A DNA stretch of 6,546 nucleotides from Pseudomonadota bacterium. GTDB lineage: Bacteria > Pseudomonadota > Gammaproteobacteria > DAOUQR01. Shown one piece after another: positions 1 to 5,729 of the stretch (position 1 is its first letter; each line of letters starts with the position of its first letter). A model generated the notes under the pieces. It saw only the letters and a list, made by a program, of their open reading frames with translations. It did no database searches and was not told where the DNA came from. The stretch covers positions 1 to 6,546 of the forward strand of contig DAOUQR010000064.1 in the NCBI GenBank assembly GCA_030625525.1. Direction: 5' to 3'. Position numbers and translations under genes: made by a program.

Positions 1-1
1 A

Positions 2-958
2 CGTACGAGTGATGTGGGTGTAGCGAGTAACTTTAATGAAATTCAATCATTAAGTTCGGCTAATTTAGCAACACGGCTCCGTAATCAATATTCTGAAGAT
101 ATTGACAGCACGTTGAATGGGGTGACTCTGACTACGGTTGGTGTCGATACAAATTCAAGTGCAAAAGTCAGTTCATTAAACGAAGTGAGTTCACAAACCG
201 GTATCTCAGCGTTTAGCTATGGTAACAGTTTGGTGAGTGCGGCAAATTCAGATGATGATGGTACCTCTTTAGCCATGAGCTCAGGTGATCTCGTTATTAA
301 CGGGGTTGCAGTGGGGGCAGTGTCTGTCAATACGGCCGATGGTCTTGAAACCGCAATTAATGCTGTTTCAGCTCAGACCGGTGTTACGGCTGATAATGGT
401 GGTGGTGCGGCTGATATGGTCTTATTCAACACCGGTGGTGATGCGATTACTATCAATGTTAAAACGGCTGCTGCTGCAACCCGTTCCGGTTTTTCTACTG
501 GGGTGACTGAAGTTGCGGCTGGCGATAATGGTGCGGTAGTACTGACCGGCGCGTTATCTGATACGACAATTACAGCAGGTAGTAACGGTACTTTACAAGC
601 GATTGCGGGTCAGACAGGTGGTGCGACGGATACATTGGCTGCAAGCACAGTGACCAGCCTAAACGTCAATTCAATCAATGAAGCGAATGTTGCAATTCTT
701 GCGGTTGACTCAGCATTGAGTTCGATTACAAGTTTACGTTCAAGCTTAGGTTCGATTCAAAATCGTTTTGAATCAACTATTTCAAGCTTAACGTCTACGG
801 CTGAAAATTTTACAGCCGCTCGTAGTCGTATTCAAGATGCGGATTTTGCAGCAGAAACTGCGGCATTAACAAAAGCGCAAATCTTGCAACAAGCGGGTAT
901 AGCGATTCTTTCGCAAGCCAATTCACTTCCACAAAGTGCATTATCATTGTTGCAATAA
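2..958 (+). CDS. fliC: Flagellin, C-terminal part (5' end outside window)
   Basis: This is the structural subunit of the flagellar filament, secreted through the flagellar type III apparatus and polymerised under the FliD cap. The reading frame is open from the first bases, so the GTG at 14 is an internal Val codon and not a start. The N-terminal D0 and part of D1 are missing. About 318 residues are visible. The last 85 or so form the conserved C-terminal D1/D0 helices: a [14 protein letters not shown] segment, then [20 protein letters not shown], an [13 protein letters not shown] helix and the terminal ALSLLQ. The middle is the variable, Gly/Thr/Ala/Asp-rich surface region. It includes a flagellin hook-IN-like stretch ([11 protein letters not shown], then [15 protein letters not shown]), and an earlier [11 protein letters not shown] suggests another copy. 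There are no cysteines in the visible part. The gene ends in a strong terminator, so it is probably transcribed largely alone. The family call is certain; the symbol is by convention (fliC or flaA). Confidence 0.95.
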   Translation, partial: RTSDVGVASNFNEIQSLSSANLATRLRNQYSEDIDSTLNGVTLTTVGVDTNSSAKVSSLNEVSSQTGISAFSYGNSLVSAANSDDDGTSLAMSSGDLVINGVAVGAVSVNTADGLETAINAVSAQTGVTADNGGGAADMVLFNTGGDAITINVKTAAAATRSGFSTGVTEVAAGDNGAVVLTGALSDTTITAGSNGTLQAIAGQTGGATDTLAASTVTSLNVNSINEANVAILAVDSALSSITSLRSSLGSIQNRFESTISSLTSTAENFTAARSRIQDADFAAETAALTKAQILQQAGIAILSQANSLPQSALSLLQ

Positions 959-965
959 AACGGTT

Positions 966-1005
966 AACCAGGCTCAGCGCAATGCTGAGTCTGGTTTAAT
1001 TTTTT
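966..1005 (+). terminator. Rho-independent terminator after flagellin
   Basis: A 13-bp stem runs from 966-978 (AACCAGGCTCAGC) to 984-996 (GCTGAGTCTGGTT), with one G-T wobble and a 5-nt loop (GCAAT). A T-rich tract with a run of five or more T follows at 995-1005. It starts 8 nt after the flagellin stop. It would end most flagellin transcripts and keep the highly expressed filament gene separate from flaG-fliD. Confidence 0.88.
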
Positions 1006-1017
1006 AAAATAACCTAT

Positions 1018-1023
1018 GGTGAG
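1018..1023 (+). promoter_or_regulatory. Ribosome binding site deciding the flaG start
   Basis: GGTGAG lies 4 nt before the ATG at 1028 and matches the 3' part of the extended Shine-Dalgarno sequence (AGGAGGTGA). The in-frame ATG at 1016 has only A/T-rich terminator-flank sequence before it, with no purine-rich site. This favours 1028 over 1016. Confidence 0.5.
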
Positions 1024-1027
1024 TGCG

Positions 1028-1402
1028 ATGGATATTCAAAAACCAGACGCCCCCTCAGCGATAGGACATCAAAGAAGTAAGGATTCTTCAGTTGAACGGG
1101 TAGCAGCAATCAAAAAGGTTGCAGAAATCAGTCAGTTAAACCCAGTAACCGCTGAAAAAAATGAAACAGTCGAGGACGACGCAAAGAACATAGCCAATGC
1201 AGTTACAGAAGTAGAAGGCTTTGTTCAAAATATTCAAAGGGATTTGCATTTCAGCGTGGATAAAGACAGTGGTAAAACGGTTGTAAAAGTATTTGATTCA
1301 GCAACGGATGATTTAATCCGCCAAATACCGACAGAAGAAATGCTAGCTATCGCGAAGAAATTCGCAGGCTTGACAGGGACGTTTATCAAAATTGATATAT
1401 AG
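1028..1402 (+). CDS. flaG: FlaG family flagellar protein
   Basis: This is a small flagellar protein of the FlaG family, encoded between flagellin and fliD in many polarly flagellated bacteria. Its biochemical role is poorly defined; in several species its loss changes filament length. From the chosen start it has 124 residues, which is normal for the family. The N-terminal half is polar, charged and probably disordered. The conserved domain is the C-terminal half: a hydrophobic pattern LHFSVDKDSGKTVVKVFD, then the family hallmark LIRQIPTEEMLAIAKKFAGLTG, ending IKIDI. The start at ATG 1028 is preferred because of the GGTGAG site before it; an in-frame ATG at 1016 would add four residues. A terminator lies just upstream and no clear promoter is visible, so expression may rely on read-through from flagellin or on a weak promoter I cannot identify. 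Confidence 0.9.
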   Translation: MDIQKPDAPSAIGHQRSKDSSVERVAAIKKVAEISQLNPVTAEKNETVEDDAKNIANAVTEVEGFVQNIQRDLHFSVDKDSGKTVVKVFDSATDDLIRQIPTEEMLAIAKKFAGLTGTFIKIDI

Positions 1403-1405
1403 AGA

Positions 1406-1421
1406 TGGCATCAATTTTGAA
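1406..1421 (+). promoter_or_regulatory. Candidate sigma-54 promoter of fliD operon
   Basis: TGGCATCAATTTTGAA resembles the sigma-54 consensus TGGCAC-N5-TTGCA. The -24 TGGCA is intact, the -12 element is TTGAA instead of TTGCA, and the GG-to-G spacing of 12 is exact. Missing the -12 C lowers the score. The site begins 3 nt after the flaG stop and would start transcription near 1432, about 25 nt before the fliD ATG. It fits known FleQ/RpoN control of fliD in Pseudomonas, and fleQ lies just downstream in this window. This is a match by eye, not a scored prediction. Confidence 0.45.
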
Positions 1422-1456
1422 TGGCTTAGTGGAATAGATAGATAGGAACACGCATT

Positions 1457-3466
1457 ATGGCGGCTATTCAATCGGCTGGTATTGGTTCAGGGATTGACAT
1501 TAACAGCTTAGTTTCACAACTGGTCGCAGCTGAAGCAGAGACTCAACTTGCCCCGCTAGGGCGGCGCGAAGTTAAAGTCCAGGGTGAAATCTCTGCGCTA
1601 GGGGCTTTAAAAGGAGCGCTTTCGGAATTTCAAAGTTCGCTCAGTGGCCTCACCGATCTCAAGGATTATCAAAGCCGCATCGCAAATAATACGAATAACG
1701 ATTTATTTTCGGTGGGCGTTGATAGCGATGCTACACCGGGCACTTATCAAGTCGAGGTAAAAACACTCGCTCAAACGCATAAAATTGTTTCCAGTGCTTA
1801 TACAGAAACGACAGACATCGTGGGAAGCGGGAGTTTAACCTTTCAATTTGGCACCTACGACAGTGGTTTAAATACCTTTACTTTAAACCCCGATAAATCG
1901 ACAAAAACGGTGGTCATCAGCAGCCAAAATAATACCTTGGAAGGGATCCGTGATGAGGTGAACAGTGCTGATATCGGCGTCACGGCAACGATTATTAACG
2001 ACGGAACCGGCGAGCGTTTAGTTTTTGCCTCAGCTGAGTCGGGCGCTGCAAATAGTTTAAAAGTCACGGTGAATGATGATGATAGCGATGATCTTGATAA
2101 CGCCGGATTATCCGAGTTGGCCTATGATCCCATAGGCAGTGCGGGCACGGGAAAAAATTTGTCACAAACCTTGGAAGCCAAAGATACTGAACTGGTTGTT
2201 GATGGATTGAGTGTGTTTAATTCCAGTAACACCATCAACGATGTGATCCCGGGTGTGACAATGAATTTGAAAAAAGCGGATGCGGGTAACCCCTCATTTG
2301 TTACTGTGAGTGTGAACACCGCGCAAACGTCAGGAAAGATCCACGCATTTAAAGATAATTTTAATAAGTTGGTTGATACGATTAATGGGCTTGCTGGATA
2401 CGATTCAGAAAGCGGTAAAAGTGGTTTGTTGTTTGGTGACTCATCGGTCAGAGCGATTGATATGAAAATGCGCACGATCATTACATCCATGGTGAGTGAT
2501 TTAAATTCTACGTATAAATCCTTATCTGATATTGGTGTTAAAACAACATCCTCAGGGAAATTAGAAATTGATTCGGCGCTCTTAACTAAAGCCTTAGAAA
2601 ACAATATTGAAGATGTTGGCAAGGTGCTCGCAGCCGTCGGTAATCCAACTGATAGTTTGGTGAAATTTAACGGTTCGACTGAAAAAACAGACGCCGGTAA
2701 CTACAGTATCAACATCACCCAAATGGCGACTCAAGGTGATTTAGTTGGGCAAGCCGCCGCGAACACGACAATTACTGCCGGCGTTAACGATACCCTTGTG
2801 CTCGATGTTGATGGACAAACGGCAACCATCATCATGACGGCCGGTAGCTATACCGCTGCGACATTGGCCGCTGAATTGCAGTCACGTGTCAACGGTGTAA
2901 AAACATTTGAAGATAATGGTATCAGCATCAAAGTGACAGAGAGTGCCGGGATCTTAACAATCACCTCACAGAGTTACGGGGAAGAGTCTACCGCTGATGT
3001 CACGGGTGGCAATGGTAAATCTGACTTAGTCGGCGCAAGTCCGGTTACAACGGCGGGTTTGAATATAGAAGGAACGATAGGCGGGCTGCTGGCGACGGGT
3101 AACGGGCAGTTTTTAACGGGCACAGGCGTTGCTACCGGTTTAAAAATTGAAGTCATTGGCGGCAGCATTGGAACGCGCGGTAGTATCAGCTATTCACGCG
3201 GTATTGCTCAGCAATTAGATGATATTTTGGAATCGTTTTTGAAATCTGACGGAACACTGGATTCGCGTACCAAAAGTTTAAATAATCAAGTCGAACAAAT
3301 CAGTGATCGCCGTGAGGCGGCTAATCGACGATTGGCTCGCCTTGAAACTCGTTTGTTTCGACAATTTGGCGCTTTAGATATCTTGGTCGCGCAAATGCGC
3401 TCGACCAGTGACTTTTTAACCGGGCAGCTTGCTAATTTACCCGGGCCGGTAAGACCCTCAAAATAA
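1457..3466 (+). CDS. fliD: Flagellar filament cap protein FliD (HAP2), long form
   Basis: FliD forms the cap at the filament tip and inserts flagellin subunits as they emerge from the channel; in Pseudomonas it also acts as a mucin adhesin. The protein has 669 residues, against roughly 470 in Escherichia coli or Pseudomonas. The FliD N domain is at about 6-105 (IGSGIDINSLVSQLVAAEA, then a coiled stretch). The FliD C domain starts at about 235 and includes GLLFGDSSVRAIDMKMR (323-339) and the LSDIGVKTTSSGKLEID block (356-372). The C-terminal coiled coil is at about 580-660 (SYSRGIAQQLDDILESFL, DRREAANRRLARLETRLFRQF). An extra module at about 400-570 splits the C domain; it begins NYSINITQMATQGDLVG, like a hook-IN-type segment. 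AGGA at 1444-1447 sits 9 nt before the ATG. fliS follows after 25 nt, consistent with one operon. Identification is secure; the role of the extra module is inferred. Confidence 0.96.
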   Translation: MAAIQSAGIGSGIDINSLVSQLVAAEAETQLAPLGRREVKVQGEISALGALKGALSEFQSSLSGLTDLKDYQSRIANNTNNDLFSVGVDSDATPGTYQVEVKTLAQTHKIVSSAYTETTDIVGSGSLTFQFGTYDSGLNTFTLNPDKSTKTVVISSQNNTLEGIRDEVNSADIGVTATIINDGTGERLVFASAESGAANSLKVTVNDDDSDDLDNAGLSELAYDPIGSAGTGKNLSQTLEAKDTELVVDGLSVFNSSNTINDVIPGVTMNLKKADAGNPSFVTVSVNTAQTSGKIHAFKDNFNKLVDTINGLAGYDSESGKSGLLFGDSSVRAIDMKMRTIITSMVSDLNSTYKSLSDIGVKTTSSGKLEIDSALLTKALENNIEDVGKVLAAVGNPTDSLVKFNGSTEKTDAGNYSINITQMATQGDLVGQAAANTTITAGVNDTLVLDVDGQTATIIMTAGSYTAATLAAELQSRVNGVKTFEDNGISIKVTESAGILTITSQSYGEESTADVTGGNGKSDLVGASPVTTAGLNIEGTIGGLLATGNGQFLTGTGVATGLKIEVIGGSIGTRGSISYSRGIAQQLDDILESFLKSDGTLDSRTKSLNNQVEQISDRREAANRRLARLETRLFRQFGALDILVAQMRSTSDFLTGQLANLPGPVRPSK

Positions 3467-3491
3467 TTCATAATAAAAGGGAATTTATATA

Positions 3492-3905
3492 ATGACTACG
3501 ATGCAAATGAATAAAAAAGCTAAGCTTTATAATCAAGTCGGTACTCACTCTGAGATATTAGAAGCGAGTCCCCATCGGATCATTCAATTGCTCATGGAAG
3601 GTGCGCTGGGCAAAATCGCCGCCGCACAGGGTTTTATGAAAAATAAGGATGTTGCCAATAAAGGTCGCAACATCAGTTTGGCTATTTCAATCATTGATGG
3701 TTTGAAAATGAGTTTAGATAAAAACGTCGGTGGTGAAATCGCAGAGAATTTAGATGCGCTCTATGAGTATATGAATAACAAACTTTTTGAAGCGAATACG
3801 AAGGATGATCCGGCCTGTCTCGAAGAAGTGGCCGGTTTAATGCGTGAAATTAAATCGGGCTGGGATAGTATTCCCGCAGACGCGAAACAAGTTAAACAAG
3901 GATAA
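3492..3905 (+). CDS. fliS: Flagellar export chaperone FliS
   Basis: FliS is the cytoplasmic chaperone that binds the C-terminal D0 helix of flagellin, prevents premature polymerisation and delivers it to the export gate through FlhA. The product has 137 residues, a normal length for this all-helical family. Family features visible are the N-terminal YNQVGTHSEILEASPHRIIQLLMEGAL (the YxxxxxxT/S...SPHxLIxLLYdgal pattern), a helix with NISLAISIIDGLKMSLD, the NVGGEIAENLDALYEYM segment, and a C-terminal helix with EVAGLMREIKSGWDSI. The ATG at 3492 has an AAAGGGAA site at 3476-3483 with 8 nt spacing; later ATGs at 3501 and 3507 are less well placed. It follows fliD by 25 nt and precedes the fliT-like gene by 4 nt, so fliD-fliS-fliT very likely form one transcript. 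Confidence 0.95.
   Translation: MTTMQMNKKAKLYNQVGTHSEILEASPHRIIQLLMEGALGKIAAAQGFMKNKDVANKGRNISLAISIIDGLKMSLDKNVGGEIAENLDALYEYMNNKLFEANTKDDPACLEEVAGLMREIKSGWDSIPADAKQVKQG
3898..3902 (+). promoter_or_regulatory. Ribosome binding site of the fliT-like gene inside the fliS end
   Basis: AAGGA overlaps the last codons of fliS and lies 7 nt before the ATG at 3910. This decides the start at 3910 over the in-frame ATG at 3844, which lies deep inside fliS. It also suggests translational coupling between the two chaperone genes. Confidence 0.7.
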
Positions 3906-3909
3906 GCTG

Positions 3910-4218
3910 ATGGATTATGACGGCCTGTTGCAGCAATTAATGAATGCCACTGAATCCATGCTGCAGCACGCCGATTCTGAAAAATGGGATGACTTTGCAA
4001 TCGCTTGCGATACGCAACGCGGATTGCTCAAAAGTATTTTCCCATTACCAAAACAATTTGTTCCCTCCGATTCATTTGTACGCTTGTTAGTTGATTGCAA
4101 CACACTACAAGATCAAATCACGCACGCTATAGACGGTCACAAAAACGTGGTCGAATTAAAACTAGCGAAACTTCGCCAACAACAAAAAGCCAGCACCGCC
4201 TATAAGCAATCTGAGTAG
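3910..4218 (+). CDS. fliT: FliT-like flagellar chaperone
   Basis: This small helical protein of 102 residues is probably the FliT-type chaperone. By family, FliT binds the C-terminal end of FliD and escorts it to the export apparatus; in enterics it also inhibits FlhDC. Support comes from position, directly after fliD-fliS, and from the weak family pattern: an N-terminal helix LLQQLMNATESMLQHADSEKWDDF, a following QRGLLKSIF segment, a long middle helix (LVDCNTLQDQITHAIDGH) and a charged C-terminal tail ending KASTAYKQSE. No membrane segment or signal peptide is seen. The start is set by AAGGA at 3898-3902, 4 nt after the fliS stop. FlhDC is not expected in a FleQ-type system, so only the chaperone role is likely to carry over. 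FliT families diverge greatly in sequence, so orthology rests partly on synteny. Confidence 0.75.
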   Translation: MDYDGLLQQLMNATESMLQHADSEKWDDFAIACDTQRGLLKSIFPLPKQFVPSDSFVRLLVDCNTLQDQITHAIDGHKNVVELKLAKLRQQQKASTAYKQSE

Positions 4219-4239
4219 TAATAAATAACCGCCAAGTAA

Positions 4240-4268
4240 TTGACATTTAGTGCTTTTGTGCTTACTTT
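4240..4268 (+). promoter_or_regulatory. Sigma-70 promoter of fleQ
   Basis: A perfect -35 TTGACA (4240-4245) is followed by a 17-nt spacer and the -10 TACTTT (4263-4268), which keeps the key T1, A2 and T6. Predicted start is near 4275, about 27 nt before the fleQ ATG. It lies in the 83-nt gap between the fliT-like gene and fleQ, where no terminator is visible. A sigma-70 promoter fits fleQ as the top of the flagellar hierarchy, as in Pseudomonas. A 6-bp inverted repeat (CTTTGC 4265-4270, GCAAAG 4277-4282) overlaps the -10 and the start site and could be an operator or a chance hairpin. Confidence 0.65.
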
Positions 4269-4291
4269 GCAGCTTAGCAAAGCGATGGCAT

Positions 4292-4296
4292 GGGAG
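4292..4296 (+). promoter_or_regulatory. Ribosome binding site deciding the fleQ start
   Basis: GGGAG lies 5 nt before the ATG at 4302. The in-frame ATG at 4290 overlaps this site and has no comparable purine-rich sequence upstream, so 4302 is preferred. The resulting N-terminus, [13 protein letters not shown], runs directly into the first beta strand of the receiver-like domain. Confidence 0.6.
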
Positions 4297-4301
4297 CCGG
4301 T

Positions 4302-5729
4302 ATGAATAGAAATTACAAGATCATCATTCTTGATGAAGATTATGAGCGCTGTCATCGTTTAGATGTGATCTTTGATTTCCTCGGTGAGCCGACACTGGCT
4401 GCGACCACGAAAAATTGGTCTGACGCTTCTCCCGCTCCGGATGAAATATTAACATTCATCATTGGTGCGCATGGTGATAAAAGCCTGACTAAATTAATTG
4501 ACGAAATCAAAGCATTTGCCCCTGATGTTCCCTTCATATTATTAGGTAAAGACAAGCAATTACTCGACTTGCCAGCAGCGCAGCAGGCGCATGTGTTAGG
4601 ACAATTAGCCGAACCCTTTACTTACGCTCAAGTCCTCGACTTGATCCACAGTTGCCAAATCAATCAAGAGAACAATGCCAACGTTAATAATGAAGGCAAT
4701 AACCGCCCCGTACCCTTGTTTCGCAGCATGGTGGGGAGCAGTGAGTCCGTACAAAAAGTTCGACGACTCATCGAACAAGTCGCACAAGCGGATGCGAATG
4801 TTTTGATTCTAGGTGAATCTGGAACGGGAAAAGAAGTCGCAGCAAGAAATATCCACGCGCAGTCTCCACGCAGAGACAAACCATTTGTCCCTATTAACTG
4901 CGGTGCGATCCCGTCAGAATTGCTCGAAAGTGAATTATTTGGTCATGAGAAGGGCGCGTTCACCGGCGCTATTTCAGCACGCCAAGGGCGTTTTGAATTG
5001 GCCGATGGTGGCACAATTTTCCTCGATGAAATCGGTGACATGCCTTTACCTATGCAAATAAAGATTCTACGTGTCTTACAAGAGCGTTGTTTTGAACGCG
5101 TGGGCAGTAACAAAAGCATTGAAGTTGACGTTAGAATTATCGCAGCAACTCACCGTCATCTCGAAGAAGAAATCGTGGCCGGTAATTTTCGCGAAGATTT
5201 ATATTACCGACTCAATGTATTTCCAATCGAAATGCCAGCACTACGCAATCGCATCGAAGATTTACCGTTATTAGTCAATGAATTAGTAGCACGTGTTGAA
5301 GGGGAAGGGCGCGCCTCTGTCCGATTGCTCCCGAATTCACTTCATGCCTTAAGCGCTTATGATTGGCCAGGTAATGTGCGTGAATTAGCGAATTTAATAG
5401 AACGCTTAGCCATTTTATTTCCAAATGGTTTAGTGGATGCTAAAAATTTGCCGAGAAAATTTCAGATTAAAATGCCTGAGCTTATTAAAGAGTGCTCACA
5501 GACAATTGACTCGACAGAAAAAGAACTTCTCACCTCAACAGCACTGCCTTCCGATGGTTTTAATCTTAAAGAACACCTCGTCAATACTGAATTGGCCATC
5601 ATCAGCCAAGCACTAGAAGACAGCGAATGGGTTGTCGCGCGCGCCGCAGATTATTTACATATGCGACGCACCACCTTGGTTGAAAAAATGCGAAAATACG
5701 GAATTGAACGCCCGACAACGTCGAGTTAG
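4302..5729 (+). CDS. fleQ: Sigma-54-dependent flagellar master regulator FleQ
   Basis: FleQ is an AAA+ enhancer-binding protein that drives sigma-54 flagellar promoters and, in Pseudomonas, switches exopolysaccharide genes in response to c-di-GMP and the partner ATPase FleN. The product has 475 residues, close to the family length of about 490. An atypical receiver-like domain (about 3-120) keeps acidic residues (LDED) but has IIGAHGD where the phosphorylated Asp would normally lie. The AAA+ domain has Walker A GESGTGKE (171-178), the sigma-54 contact loop GAFTGA (218-223), Walker B GGTIFLDE (236-243), sensor I IIAATHR (279-285), [12 protein letters not shown] and DWPGNVREL (354-362). The C-terminal Fis-type helix-turn-helix is at about 425-470 ([24 protein letters not shown]). 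The c-di-GMP motifs of P. aeruginosa FleQ are all present: LFRS (139-142), KEVAARN (177-183) and ELVAR (327-331). Its stop overlaps the convergent gene. Confusion with FleR/FlrC is unlikely, given the N-terminal domain and the LFRS motif. Confidence 0.95.
   Translation: MNRNYKIIILDEDYERCHRLDVIFDFLGEPTLAATTKNWSDASPAPDEILTFIIGAHGDKSLTKLIDEIKAFAPDVPFILLGKDKQLLDLPAAQQAHVLGQLAEPFTYAQVLDLIHSCQINQENNANVNNEGNNRPVPLFRSMVGSSESVQKVRRLIEQVAQADANVLILGESGTGKEVAARNIHAQSPRRDKPFVPINCGAIPSELLESELFGHEKGAFTGAISARQGRFELADGGTIFLDEIGDMPLPMQIKILRVLQERCFERVGSNKSIEVDVRIIAATHRHLEEEIVAGNFREDLYYRLNVFPIEMPALRNRIEDLPLLVNELVARVEGEGRASVRLLPNSLHALSAYDWPGNVRELANLIERLAILFPNGLVDAKNLPRKFQIKMPELIKECSQTIDSTEKELLTSTALPSDGFNLKEHLVNTELAIISQALEDSEWVVARAADYLHMRRTTLVEKMRKYGIERPTTSS

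Noticed and set aside
14..16. GTG at 14 as the start of the flagellin gene
   Set aside because: The frame is open to the window edge and the conserved flagellin N-terminus is absent; this GTG is an internal Val codon.
2122..2622. A 166-codon open frame on the minus strand inside fliD
   Set aside because: It lies wholly within the well-supported fliD coding sequence and its translation resembles no family; it is an antisense shadow.
3488..3493. TATAAT just before and overlapping the fliS start codon as a -10 box
   Set aside because: It overlaps the ATG, would give a transcript starting inside the gene, and has no -35 partner; fliS sits in the fliD transcript.
3844..3909. In-frame ATG at 3844 as the start of the fliT-like gene
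   Set aside because: It would overlap fliS by about 60 bases without a ribosome site, whereas the ATG at 3910 has AAGGA at 7 nt spacing and gives a normal family length.
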